From Neorhodopirellula lusitana (GTDB lineage Bacteria; Planctomycetota; Planctomycetia; Pirellulales; Pirellulaceae): a stretch of 64,000 bases of DNA. The notes below the pieces were generated by a model. That model had not been told where the DNA came from, made no database searches, and saw only the letters and a list, made by a program, of their open reading frames with translations. Below are positions 1 through 8,386 of the stretch, in pieces. Numbering within the stretch: the first letter of the stretch is position 1; each line of letters opens with the position of its first letter. Made by a program: the position numbers and the translations under genes. The stretch covers positions 558,001 through 622,000 of the forward strand of contig NZ_FXUG01000002.1 in the NCBI RefSeq assembly GCF_900182915.1, written 5' to 3'.

Positions 1-672
1 GTCTTGGCTGTCTTCGGATGCTGTAGCGTTTGAACCGTCTGGCTGTTTCGGCGATCCTCGAGTGATCGACATGACGCGGTGACCCAGCAATCGAAATAGG
101 TCACACAACGATGAGCCGACCAGCCCGGTGGCACCCGACACGGCAATGCAAAGTGGTTTGGTCGGGTACTTCGCCATCAGGGTTAAATCGTCTCGCGTGA
201 CCCGGTGCCGGTACGCAAACATGGATTGAAGTTTGCTGTTGGCGAACCCACTGCCAAACTTTTTGCCAAGTACGCCGCCCGGCAACTGATACTGAACATC
301 GTCGGTCAATCGAGATTGCGTCTGGTCTTCAGAAGATGGTTCGCCAAGCGACTCAAAGCGATGGCGATGATGCCAGTAGGCGAACGGGCCAGAGTCCTGG
401 ATGTCGGCAAACAAGTGCGGCGGTTCGTACACGGTGTGCCGGGCATGCCAGCGGACGGGAACCCCGGCGATGCTTGTTTTTAGAACAACTCGGCTGCCCG
501 GTTGCAGGCTGTTGTCGCTGTGTTCCAAACGCACGGATTCCCATGGTGGGATTAAGCGGTTCAAGCATCCTGGACGTTCGTGGTACGCGAAAGCTTGTTC
601 GATCGAAACCGGAAGGTCCACGCTGGCAGTGAACCGGGAGACTCCGGCGGGCGGGCCTGGGTCGGGCTGCAT
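1..672 (-). CDS. SRPBCC domain / NAD-dependent epimerase fusion (YfcH/TIGR01777 type), 3' end outside window
   Basis: The reading frame stays open for all 224 codons to the window edge, so the gene is partial. Residues 1-150 look like a START/SRPBCC ligand-binding domain (FTASVDLPVSIEQAFAYHER near the N-terminus, then RWHARHTVYEPPHLFADIQD). After about residue 165 a Rossmann NAD(P)-binding fold begins with IAVSGATGLVGSSLC, the GxxGxxG-type turn of the TIGR01777 epimerase family. This SRPBCC-epimerase order is known for YfcH-like proteins; the substrate is unknown. The ATG overlaps the sigma-factor stop by one base (TGATG), which implies translational coupling. Base reading and frame are clear; function beyond the family is inference. 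Confidence 0.8.
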   Translation of the reverse strand, partial: MQPDPGPPAGVSRFTASVDLPVSIEQAFAYHERPGCLNRLIPPWESVRLEHSDNSLQPGSRVVLKTSIAGVPVRWHARHTVYEPPHLFADIQDSGPFAYWHHRHRFESLGEPSSEDQTQSRLTDDVQYQLPGGVLGKKFGSGFANSKLQSMFAYRHRVTRDDLTLMAKYPTKPLCIAVSGATGLVGSSLCDLFRLLGHRVMSITRGSPKQPDGSNATASEDSQD

Positions 673-1751
673 CAGCTTCCCAGTTCCGTTAATTCGTCGG
701 TGCCGGCCATGGCTCGAAGCTTTTCCATCGCCCGTCGTTCGAGTTGTCGGACACGTTCCTTGGACACACCGAGCCGATCGGCCAAGGCTTGCAGCGTGTG
801 CACCTTGCGATGCGAGCCCAATGCAAACCGAGCACGGATGATGAACTTTTCGCGGCGATCGAGGTCACCCATCATCACGCCCAAGCGGCTACGCAATTCG
901 TGCCAGCGTTTCTCGCTGATCGCGGAACCACGTTCCTCTTCGCTGAAGTCGATGTCCATGTCTTGCAAACCACCAAGAACTTTTTGACGCTCTTGTTGTT
1001 TGGTGACCACGGTCCGGTACGAATTCCGGCGAACGACCTGTGTCGCGTAAGTGCTGAACCGGAAGCCACGATCGAAGTCGAACTTTTCGACGCCACGAAT
1101 CAATGCCACGATTCCGTCGCTAAGCAGTTCGTCAAAGTTGTTGTTGGGGTTAACGAACTTTTTGACGATTGAGAACACCAGTCGAAGGTTGGCCTCCACG
1201 ATTCGGTCGCGGTGCCAGTCGGCCAGAGCGACGTAGGTCTCGATTAGTTCCAGGCGGTGCCGCGAAGGACGTTCGGGGTTCAGGACGCTGCGATGGATCG
1301 CGGCTTGTTGGCGTAGGTAGTTCATCCGCTCAAACAGCATTTTTTCCTGTTCAGGCTTCAGCAGTGGTGCCTCGCAGAGTCTGCCCAGGTGAATGGGGAG
1401 GTCGACTCCGCTGCGGCGGATTGCTGCGATGCCCAGAGCGGACTGGCGTTCGGCCAATCCAAGCGGTTCGGAGAAAATTCGTTTGCCTTCGCGAGGAGAC
1501 ACGAATCGGTCATTGCCGATGAAGTCGAGTTCTTCCCGCAAGCGACGCCGCGTCAGCGGTCGCAGCTCCTCGCTGGGAATTTGATCCCAGGCAGACAGCA
1601 ACGAGGAAGTTTCGGCGAGCGGAGTTTTGAGCTCGGGGCAGCTCAACCAAACCGGACGACGTGGTGGGATCGTCGACGCAGTCGCGCCTTCCAGGACCGG
1701 CTCGCGTTCGGTGGACGCTTTGCGGTTTTTAGCTTTGGCCGAAGAACTCAT
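672..1751 (-). CDS. RNA polymerase sigma-70 family factor (non-ECF)
   Basis: The C-terminal two thirds is a sigma-70 core. Region 2 runs from RIVEANLRLVFSIVKKF through the FDFDRGFRFSTYA stretch that contacts the -10 element, and region 4 carries a helix-turn-helix near the C-terminus (LQALADRLGVSKERVRQLE). Region 3 is short, and no region 1.1 of primary sigma factors is obvious. This fits a group 2 or 3 alternative sigma, not an ECF factor. The frame opens at a TTG (1802) and an ATG (1793); I place the start at the ATG ending at 1751, because a TTAGG box lies 7 bases before it. It is divergent from the CarH-like regulator gene and coupled to the gene downstream. Confidence 0.85.
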   Translation of the reverse strand: MSSSAKAKNRKASTEREPVLEGATASTIPPRRPVWLSCPELKTPLAETSSLLSAWDQIPSEELRPLTRRRLREELDFIGNDRFVSPREGKRIFSEPLGLAERQSALGIAAIRRSGVDLPIHLGRLCEAPLLKPEQEKMLFERMNYLRQQAAIHRSVLNPERPSRHRLELIETYVALADWHRDRIVEANLRLVFSIVKKFVNPNNNFDELLSDGIVALIRGVEKFDFDRGFRFSTYATQVVRRNSYRTVVTKQQERQKVLGGLQDMDIDFSEEERGSAISEKRWHELRSRLGVMMGDLDRREKFIIRARFALGSHRKVHTLQALADRLGVSKERVRQLERRAMEKLRAMAGTDELTELGS

Positions 1752-1849
1752 GGAAATACCTAAGTGCGGGAAACGCCGAAAATTCTGGCTCATCGATGCC
1801 AAGCTGAGAACTGCTTGAATAAATGGGCAATGTCACTCAAAATCCGCCT

Positions 1850-1875
1850 GGACGTTTTTCGGTCGAAAAACGTCC
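1850..1875. promoter_or_regulatory. 26-bp inverted repeat, candidate operator
   Basis: Arms GGACGTTTTTCG and CGAAAAACGTCC are perfect 12-base complements around a GT spacer. The site sits about 50-100 bases upstream of the sigma-factor start codons and about 280 bases upstream of the regulator gene. The T-run lies inside the arm, not after the stem, so it is not an intrinsic terminator. An operator for the adjacent MerR-type regulator is an inference. Confidence 0.45.
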
Positions 1876-1886
1876 ACTCGCTAAGT

Positions 1887-1898
1887 CAGATATATCTG
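1887..1898. promoter_or_regulatory. 12-bp perfect palindrome CAGATATATCTG
   Basis: Perfect self-complementary 12-mer placed directly before a TTGACC box (1901-1906). It could be a second half of an operator region with the inverted repeat at 1850-1875, but a 12-mer palindrome can also arise by chance in an AT-rich spacer. Confidence 0.3.
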
Positions 1899-2156
1899 GG
1901 TTGACCTACGAAGGCAAGCGTATACGGCATCGATTTTGGAAACTGTTCATGCGAAGCCAAAACCTTTTTGGGTCGCGCGGGTTAAAACGCACGCTATTCC
2001 CCTGTGGGGCTAGTCAGGTTTAAACACCCGGGGCGGCCGTAAGTTTCCTATGCCTGTGAACAAAAGATCTGCCGAAATCGAGGTCGAACTCGACATCTAG
2101 GTAGAATGACTCGATGCGATTTCAGATAGGAACCGCACGCAATTCTTGTTTTCACC

Positions 2157-3143
2157 TTGCTCTTTGACCCAGCGAAACCACTTGTGGCAGCACGACAACT
2201 CCATTTTTCGCCGAAGAAGGTGGCACTGGCGATGGCTGTTGGCGAGTCAACCGTCAAGCGATGGTGCGATTCCGGTGCCATTTCGACGACGAAAACGTCC
2301 GGCGGGCACCGGAAGATCGGTCTCGATTCACTCCAGCACTTCTTGCACGAGACCGAAAAGTGCATCGCACACCCGGAGGTGTTGGGTTTGCCTAATTTGG
2401 CACCTTCTCGGACGAAGTGCGTTTGCAACTCAAAAAACCCGGTTAGTCAGGCGTTTTGCGATGCACTTGTTTGTGGTGACGAGGCGACGTGCCGCAAATT
2501 GGTGTTCGAATTAGTGGAAAGCGGAAGTCGCCGCAGTGAAGTTGCGGAGTCTTTGATTACCAGCACGATGTACGGATTTGGCGAGGCGTGGGCGTGCAAC
2601 CAGATTGACGTTTACCAAGAACGCCGCGGCTGTGACATCGTCATGGGATTGCTGCACGAGTTGCGGCGGTCGTTGCCCAAGCCGGATGCCTGTGCTCCGG
2701 TTGCGATCGGGGGGGCGCCGGAAGGCGATCCGTATCAATTGCCGACCGCAATGGTGGAATTGGCGCTGTTGGAGGCGGGGTGGAACGCCACCAATTTGGG
2801 TTGTGATTTGCCGCTGGATAGCATTCAGACGGCCGCCCGTGATTACGCCCCACAATTGGTTTGGCTCAGTATTTCGGCGGTCTCAGATCAGGACCGCTTT
2901 GTCGCGGCCCAGAACGAATTCGCGGAATCACTCTCCGACGACGTCACGCTCTTGGTCGGTGGGCGTGCGGTTTCGGGCGACCTAAGGCGGCGGTTGGTTT
3001 GTACCGCTCATTGCACCACGCTGCGACATTTAGTGGACCTGGCCGAGATGCCGTCGATGAATTCCGGGAAGCGCTCGCCAACCCAATTGCCCGTCGCAGG
3101 GGATGTGGGGCCGCCACCGGTCGACCCAGAATCGAATTCCTAA
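2157..3143 (+). CDS. MerR-type HTH regulator with cobalamin-binding-like C-terminal domain (CarH/LitR-like)
   Basis: Residues about 17-55 form a MerR/excisionase winged helix (SPKKVALAMAVGESTVKRWC, then SGGHRKI). A helical cap domain follows (EAWACNQIDVYQERRGCDIV), then a Rossmann-like B12-binding fold (about 195-300). This is the layout of CarA/CarH/LitR light- and B12-responsive repressors. Where CarH has the E-x-H that gives the lower cobalt ligand, this protein reads GDPYQLPT, with Tyr in place of His, so B12 binding is doubtful. The start is uncertain: a TAG at 2127 limits it, and only TTG 2157 or a rare ATT at 2142 is available before the HTH. Divergent from the sigma-factor gene. Confidence 0.75.
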   Translation: MLFDPAKPLVAARQLHFSPKKVALAMAVGESTVKRWCDSGAISTTKTSGGHRKIGLDSLQHFLHETEKCIAHPEVLGLPNLAPSRTKCVCNSKNPVSQAFCDALVCGDEATCRKLVFELVESGSRRSEVAESLITSTMYGFGEAWACNQIDVYQERRGCDIVMGLLHELRRSLPKPDACAPVAIGGAPEGDPYQLPTAMVELALLEAGWNATNLGCDLPLDSIQTAARDYAPQLVWLSISAVSDQDRFVAAQNEFAESLSDDVTLLVGGRAVSGDLRRRLVCTAHCTTLRHLVDLAEMPSMNSGKRSPTQLPVAGDVGPPPVDPESNS

Positions 3144-3403
3144 GGCAGTCTATTTTCGTGGCTTCCGGTTCGTTGCGTTGGATCCTTTCACCGGCTCGAT
3201 AACGGTTCGAGCTTCAATTCGGCCTCGCGCCGATTGGCCGCGTTTGTTTTGCAGCCCCAGTCCTTTGACTCGTCTTGGCTCGTGAACTCAGTGCAGGTAT
3301 CGAAATAACGCCCCGTTTCGATGTTGTCCCGCTAGACTGAGAGCAGCAGTAGGTCGGTGCTGGCTTGTTGCCCTGAAATGATCTCTCGTCGGAATTTTGG
3401 CTC

Positions 3404-4945
3404 TTGTTCTTCTTTCCCTACTCCACCGACGCCCCGATTTATTACTGGCCGGTCGCGACGGTGACGCTGATTGTTTTAAGCGTCCTTGCGTTCTGCGGCA
3501 CCTTCTTGCAAGTCTTCGCTGGCACCCTGGATCTGGATCAGGTGGTGGGATGGACGTTGACATTCGAGGCCATCGAGCCTTTGCAGTGGATCACGCACAG
3601 CTTCTTACACATCAACCCGTTTGATCTGGTGATCAATATGCTCTTCCTGTGGAGCTTTGGGATGGTGATCGAAGGGAAGGTGGGTCCGTGGTGGTTCCTG
3701 GCGATCTATTTCGGCACCCACCTGATTTGTGCGGCATTGGCCCAGACTCTTTTTGTCTCTCTATCCGGTTGGTTTCCAACGGGGGATGAGTTGCAGGTGG
3801 TCAGTGAGGTTCGGGCCGGCGGCGAGATGCCCGGCATGGTGAATGTCGCTGAAAATGAAACATGGAAAGTCGTGAAGGAAGTGGGAGCTGCTGGGAAGAA
3901 TAACGCAGTCGGAACGAGCAACGCCATTTTTGCTCTGCTGGCGATGGCCCTGATTTGGGCACCGGAAAACGAAATGAGTTGCTTGTTGCTGGTGATCGTG
4001 CCTCGCATTGGGAAGATGGGGGTGGCGATGACCGCCGAGCTGAAAATCTCGATTCTGGCGATGGCGTTTTTGTTTATCGAGATGGTCATGTTCTTCTTCC
4101 TGGGCACATTGATTTGGCAGGCGGGTTTTCACCTGCTTTCGATGCTGATGGGGGCGGGGTTGGCGTTGATCATGCTGCGACTGAATTGGGTTGACTGCGA
4201 GGATTGGGACATCGTTTCGCGGAACGAATGGTTGCAGAGTTTTCCATTGCTTTGTAGCGAATCACACCGCTTGCATTTGTCTCAGAGGGAAGACGTTAAG
4301 CACGACCCGATTGCGGCCGCGCTGGCAGGTTCGAGTTCCCAACTAACCAGCAATTCTGCTTACATGGCGGCGCGGTCGGGTTCGTTGGCAGAGACCTCCA
4401 AAGGCAAGAAAGCGAGCCAGCGAGCCGGTGCAGTTCCCGCGACGGGGCGTGACGGTGCCAAGGCGGGCGGTCCTGACCCACGACAACAGCAAGCTCAATC
4501 GCACCCCGAGTTCAATCGGTTGTCGATGTTGATCCGCCAGGCGATTGGCCAAGAGAGTTTGGTGATGGCGGACGTGCATTTTTCCAAGTTGAAGGAATCG
4601 GAAATTGCGATCGGCTTGTCTGACAAGACCTTGTCCGAGTACGTGTCACTGTTGATGGCGAACCAGCAGTGGATTCCCGCGTTGGCCCCGCTGCAGCTGA
4701 TGGTGGCTCATGGCGGGCCGATGGCGATGGAGGCGCGTCTGCGGATCGCCCAAATCCAGCTGAAGGTGCTCCATCAGCCCGGGGAAGCCGTCAAGACTCT
4801 GGGACGTGTCCAGTTCGCCAGCCCTAAGTCTGGAAAGCAGCTCAGCGATGCTCAGCAGAAATTGTTGGCACGGCGAGATGCGTTGCTGCAACAATGTGGC
4901 GTCAGCCCGCCCCCGCTAGTCGCACAGCGGCCGGCTCCGAAGTAA
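3404..4945 (+). CDS. Rhomboid-family intramembrane serine protease with C-terminal TPR-like extension
   Basis: The first 270 residues are a multi-spanning rhomboid core. HSFLHINPFDLVINMLFLWS (about 65-84) matches the TM2 His/Asn region, GTSNAIFAL carries the nucleophile Ser near residue 172, and FHLLSMLMG carries the catalytic His near 243. Between TM2 and the Ser helix there is an extra loop of about 60 residues. A Ser/Ala/Gly-rich linker (about 310-370) leads to a helical, TPR-like soluble tail of about 140 residues. The only start available after the upstream stop is TTG 3404. A roughly 260-base spacer separates it from the regulator gene. Protease activity is inferred from conserved residues; substrates are unknown. 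Confidence 0.85.
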   Translation: MFFFPYSTDAPIYYWPVATVTLIVLSVLAFCGTFLQVFAGTLDLDQVVGWTLTFEAIEPLQWITHSFLHINPFDLVINMLFLWSFGMVIEGKVGPWWFLAIYFGTHLICAALAQTLFVSLSGWFPTGDELQVVSEVRAGGEMPGMVNVAENETWKVVKEVGAAGKNNAVGTSNAIFALLAMALIWAPENEMSCLLLVIVPRIGKMGVAMTAELKISILAMAFLFIEMVMFFFLGTLIWQAGFHLLSMLMGAGLALIMLRLNWVDCEDWDIVSRNEWLQSFPLLCSESHRLHLSQREDVKHDPIAAALAGSSSQLTSNSAYMAARSGSLAETSKGKKASQRAGAVPATGRDGAKAGGPDPRQQQAQSHPEFNRLSMLIRQAIGQESLVMADVHFSKLKESEIAIGLSDKTLSEYVSLLMANQQWIPALAPLQLMVAHGGPMAMEARLRIAQIQLKVLHQPGEAVKTLGRVQFASPKSGKQLSDAQQKLLARRDALLQQCGVSPPPLVAQRPAPK

Positions 4946-5000
4946 GATATCGAGGCGACCAATTGGTCGTCTGATCAAATTCCCCGCCTGAATTCCAGCA

Positions 5001-5975
5001 GTGAGCCCACCTACGATGCCTACCTCGTCTTTGCCCACCCCATCCCGCCGAAATTTCCTTCAAACTGTCGCAGCCGCTGGAGCCATTGCATCGACCAGCG
5101 GAATCCTTGCTCGATCGTCTCAGGCTGCTGAATCCGACGCATCGGATATGCCCTTCAAAATCTCGCTGGCGGAGTGGTCGCTGCACCGCGCCCTTTACGC
5201 CAAAGACGCTGAGATCACGAACCTGGATTTCCCCCAACTGACGCGTGAAAAGTTTGGCATCGGGGCCGTTGAATACGTCAACCAATTCTTTAAGGACAAG
5301 GCTCGCGACGAGAAGTACCTGACTGAGTTGAAGAAACGATGCAGCGATCATGACGTTACCAGCGTGTTGATCATGGTGGACGGGGAAGGCAAGTTGGGAG
5401 CCGCTGATGCACAAGACCGTAAGAAGGCGGTTGAAAATCACTATCAATGGGTTGATGCCGCCAAGTTCTTGGGTTGTCATTCGATTCGCGTGAACGCCGC
5501 CAGCAGCGGGACATACACCGAGCAGTTGGATTACGCCGCGGATGGACTTCGCCAGCTAAGTGAGTATGCCGTCAAGCAAGACATTGGCGTGATCGTGGAA
5601 AACCACGGTGGTCTATCCAGCAACGCGGCTTGGCTGGCTGTCGTGATGGAACGGGTTGGCATGGGCAACTGTGGAACACTTCCTGACTTTGGCAACTTCT
5701 ACATCACTCGGGGCGAAAACCCCGACTTGTTCAATCGCTATCACGGCGTGCAAGCGTTGATGCCTTACGCCAAGGCGGTCAGTGCCAAGACACATGCCTT
5801 TGATGCGGACGGCAACGAAACCTCAACCGACTACGAAAAGATGATGAGAATCGTCTTGGACGCCGGCTATCACGGTTATGTCGGGATCGAATACGAAGGC
5901 CGTGAACTCAGCGAAGACGACGGCATCTTGGCTAGTAAGAAGTTGCTTGAGCGAGTGGGTCGCAAACTTGCCTGA
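5001..5975 (+). CDS. Tat-exported sugar phosphate isomerase/epimerase-like protein (xylose isomerase-like TIM barrel)
   Basis: An N-terminal twin-arginine signal ([19 protein letters not shown]) is followed by a TIM-barrel of the AP-endonuclease 2 type: [69 protein letters not shown] and [18 protein letters not shown] near the C-terminus. The acidic and His residues of these motifs usually bind a divalent metal. Planctomycetes carry many such exported paralogues, thought to act on sugars, but the substrate cannot be read here. The start may be GTG 5001 or ATG 5016; neither has a clear ribosome-binding site. The coaC gene starts 16 bases downstream. Confidence 0.8.
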   Translation: MSPPTMPTSSLPTPSRRNFLQTVAAAGAIASTSGILARSSQAAESDASDMPFKISLAEWSLHRALYAKDAEITNLDFPQLTREKFGIGAVEYVNQFFKDKARDEKYLTELKKRCSDHDVTSVLIMVDGEGKLGAADAQDRKKAVENHYQWVDAAKFLGCHSIRVNAASSGTYTEQLDYAADGLRQLSEYAVKQDIGVIVENHGGLSSNAAWLAVVMERVGMGNCGTLPDFGNFYITRGENPDLFNRYHGVQALMPYAKAVSAKTHAFDADGNETSTDYEKMMRIVLDAGYHGYVGIEYEGRELSEDDGILASKKLLERVGRKLA

Positions 5976-5991
5976 TCCAGTAACGCAACCG

Positions 5992-6534
5992 ATGGCACAA
6001 AAACGCATCCTCTTGGGAATCGCTGGTGGGATCGCGGCTTACAAAGCCGCGGACTTGTGTAGCAAGCTGGCTCAAGCGGGGCACCAGGTTCAGGTCGTGA
6101 TGACGTCGGGTGCTACTCAATTCATTGGCGAGGCAACACTGGCGGCTTTATCGGGTCGCCCGGTTGCCATGGAATCGTTCGACAGTCGGTTCCCGTTGGG
6201 GCCGCACATTGAATTGGCGAAAGAGATCGATGCCTTCGTCGTCGCGCCGGCCACCGCATCCGTGTTAGCTCGGTTCGCAAATGGGGTTGCGGATGATTTG
6301 TTGAGTACTCTTTACCTTCAAAATACAGCGTCTGTTTTGCTCGCCCCTGCGATGAGTGACCCGATGTGGAGCAAGCCCAGTGTGCGACGCAATGTCGCGA
6401 CTTTGGTCGAAGATGGGTGCCAGATCGTGGGACCTGAAAAAGGTTGGCTGAGTTGTCGGGTTCAGGGTATTGGTCGGATGAGTGAACCCGCTAAGATCCT
6501 GGCGGCAGTTACGGAGATTCTTGGTCAGTCGTAG
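5992..6534 (+). CDS. coaC: Phosphopantothenoylcysteine decarboxylase (flavoprotein), stand-alone CoaC
   Basis: The 180-residue protein is only the flavoprotein half of CoaBC. ILLGIAGGIAAYKAADL is the FMN-binding N-terminus, PHIELAKEIDAFVVAPATAS carries the catalytic His and the PASANT-like loop, and PAMSDPMWSKPSVRRN is the PxMNxxMW substrate clamp, with Ser in place of the usual Asn. It should decarboxylate 4'-phosphopantothenoylcysteine in coenzyme A synthesis. The CoaB ligase domain is absent here, so it would be encoded elsewhere. The longer open frame runs back into the upstream gene; I take ATG 5992, which gives a normal family N-terminus 16 bases after the previous stop. The related epidermin-type decarboxylases are the main alternative. 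Confidence 0.8.
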   Translation: MAQKRILLGIAGGIAAYKAADLCSKLAQAGHQVQVVMTSGATQFIGEATLAALSGRPVAMESFDSRFPLGPHIELAKEIDAFVVAPATASVLARFANGVADDLLSTLYLQNTASVLLAPAMSDPMWSKPSVRRNVATLVEDGCQIVGPEKGWLSCRVQGIGRMSEPAKILAAVTEILGQS

Positions 6535-6602
6535 CTCGTTGTTTGCGATTGCCCAGCGTGGGCATTGTGCGCTTATCCAACCTTATCGCTTGATTTCTTT
6601 CC

Positions 6603-8255
6603 ATGACGGTTCACGTCTTCGGTCACCGCAATCCAGACACTGATGCCATCTGCAGCGCCATCGCGTATGCGGACTACCTGCGACGAACCACGCGGCCCGA
6701 CGCGATTGCGGCGTGTTGCGGTCCGCCGAATGAACGGACTGAATTTGCGCTGCATCAAGCTGACGTGCCGTTGCCGCGGATCATCATGGATGTGCGTCCC
6801 GAATTGGACGACATTTGCAATCGCGAAGTCGTTTTTGCTCGTCCCACCGACGTGTTCTATGACGTCTATAAGCGGATGAATGAGCACGGTCTTCGCGCGA
6901 TCCCCGTTTTGGACGAAGACGATCGTTTGTTGGGATTGGTGACGCTGCTTAACTTGCTTGAGCTCGTGTTTCGGGGCGGCGTCGATCCGGAAAGTTCCCG
7001 AGGCGTTCGCTCGACACTCGATAGCGTCGTGCAAGTCTTGGGTGGCAAGTTCCAGCATGAAGTGGACTCGCACGAACCTGAAGACTTGGTTGTCACCGTC
7101 GGTGCGATGAGCGCGGGCGGATTTACTGAGCGGCTAAAAAAGTATCCAGCCGAGCGATTGTTGGTTGTCAGTGGTGACCGACCCACGATTCAATTGCCCG
7201 CCTTGGAGATGGGCGTTCGCGCTTTGGTTGTTACGGGTGGTTTTGAACTGTCCAGCGGCTTGATTGAATTGGCACGCAATCGTGGTGTCGCGATCATTTC
7301 CAGTCCGCTTGATACCGCCACGACGACGATGCGGATCAAGGCGGCCCAGATCATTGAAAACGCGATCGATCGCGACTTCATGCAATTGTCGGCAAAGATG
7401 CCGGTCACCGAAGCGAAACAGCAGGTTGCTCGATGTAACCAGCCGGTATTCCCGGTCACCGATAACAATAAGCTGATCGGTGTGCTTAGCAAAAGCGATC
7501 TGATCCACCCGCCGCGTCCCCAGCTTGTGTTGGTCGATCACAACGAACTTGGGCAAGCCGTTGAGGGCGCCGAAGAGGCGGATATCATTGAAGTGCTGGA
7601 TCACCACCGGCTTGGTGGGTCGCTGAAGTCAACTGGCCCGATGCGGTTCACTATGGATCCGGTTGGTTCCACGTGCACGCTTGTTGCTCGCATGTTTCAT
7701 CAAAGTAAGATCGATCCGGAGCCCGGTGTCGCGTTGTGCATGGCGTCGGGGATTATCAGTGATACGCTGTTCTTGCGTTCGCCGACGACGACCGATGTGG
7801 ACCGCGATCTTCTGGAATGGCTGCGTGGATTCTGTAAGCCAGAGTTGGATCAGTTTGCAGCTGAGTTCTTTCAGGTCGGATCGGCGCTCCGGACCTGCAC
7901 GCCTGATAAGGTCGTACGGGAGGATTGCAAGCAATTTGAAGAAGGCGGCAAGCGTTTTTCGATTTCCCAGATCGAAGAGATTGGTTTCGATCTGTTCTGG
8001 CAGCGACAGCACGAACTTGCCAAGGCACTGGAGGGTTTAGCGAAGGACCTGCAGGTCGAGTTTTCGGCGTTGTTGGTCACCGACATCTCCAGCAACGGAA
8101 GCCTGTTGTTGATGAGTAGCGAACCGGAGGGCTGGGAGGAAATCAATTACCCGCAACTCGAAGACAAACTTTACAAGCTTGATAATGTGGTCAGCCGTAA
8201 GAAGCAATTGTTGCCACTGATTAGCAGCTTGCTTGAACTCACGCCGGCTCACTAA
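6603..8255 (+). CDS. Manganese-dependent inorganic pyrophosphatase, family II, with CBS and DRTGG domains
   Basis: HVFGHRNPDTDAICSAIAYAD at the N-terminus and LDHHRLGG near residue 330 are the DHH-superfamily metal sites of family II pyrophosphatases, and the last 120 residues match DHHA2. Between them is a regulatory insert of about 200 residues: a first CBS half (FYDVYKRMNEHGLRAIPVLD), a DRTGG-like domain, and a second CBS half (PVTEAKQQVARCNQPVFPV). In this family adenine nucleotides bound at the CBS pair regulate hydrolysis of pyrophosphate to phosphate. The length of 550 residues is normal for the CBS-DRTGG type. ATG 6603 gives a complete N-terminus. Cytosolic, no signal peptide. Confidence 0.9.
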   Translation: MTVHVFGHRNPDTDAICSAIAYADYLRRTTRPDAIAACCGPPNERTEFALHQADVPLPRIIMDVRPELDDICNREVVFARPTDVFYDVYKRMNEHGLRAIPVLDEDDRLLGLVTLLNLLELVFRGGVDPESSRGVRSTLDSVVQVLGGKFQHEVDSHEPEDLVVTVGAMSAGGFTERLKKYPAERLLVVSGDRPTIQLPALEMGVRALVVTGGFELSSGLIELARNRGVAIISSPLDTATTTMRIKAAQIIENAIDRDFMQLSAKMPVTEAKQQVARCNQPVFPVTDNNKLIGVLSKSDLIHPPRPQLVLVDHNELGQAVEGAEEADIIEVLDHHRLGGSLKSTGPMRFTMDPVGSTCTLVARMFHQSKIDPEPGVALCMASGIISDTLFLRSPTTTDVDRDLLEWLRGFCKPELDQFAAEFFQVGSALRTCTPDKVVREDCKQFEEGGKRFSISQIEEIGFDLFWQRQHELAKALEGLAKDLQVEFSALLVTDISSNGSLLLMSSEPEGWEEINYPQLEDKLYKLDNVVSRKKQLLPLISSLLELTPAH

Positions 8256-8386
8256 CGATTTGAGCCTTTGATATTTCGCCTGGCGGTTCTTTGCAGTTCA
8301 CGCGTTCTTTGATCGCCGTGTTTGCTTGTGAATCCGTCCGGCGTCTCGTACTGCCTTCTTTTATTTCTCTCGTTTCAGATTCAATC

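Larger units (their letters stand above)
1803..2156. other. Divergent intergenic region between sigma factor and CarH-like regulator
   Basis: No credible gene lies here. The stretch holds two palindromes (1850-1875 and 1887-1898) and a TTGACC box at 1901-1906 with a TATACG only 14 bases further, a spacing too short to call a standard promoter. The rest shows no clear structure. Confidence 0.5.
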
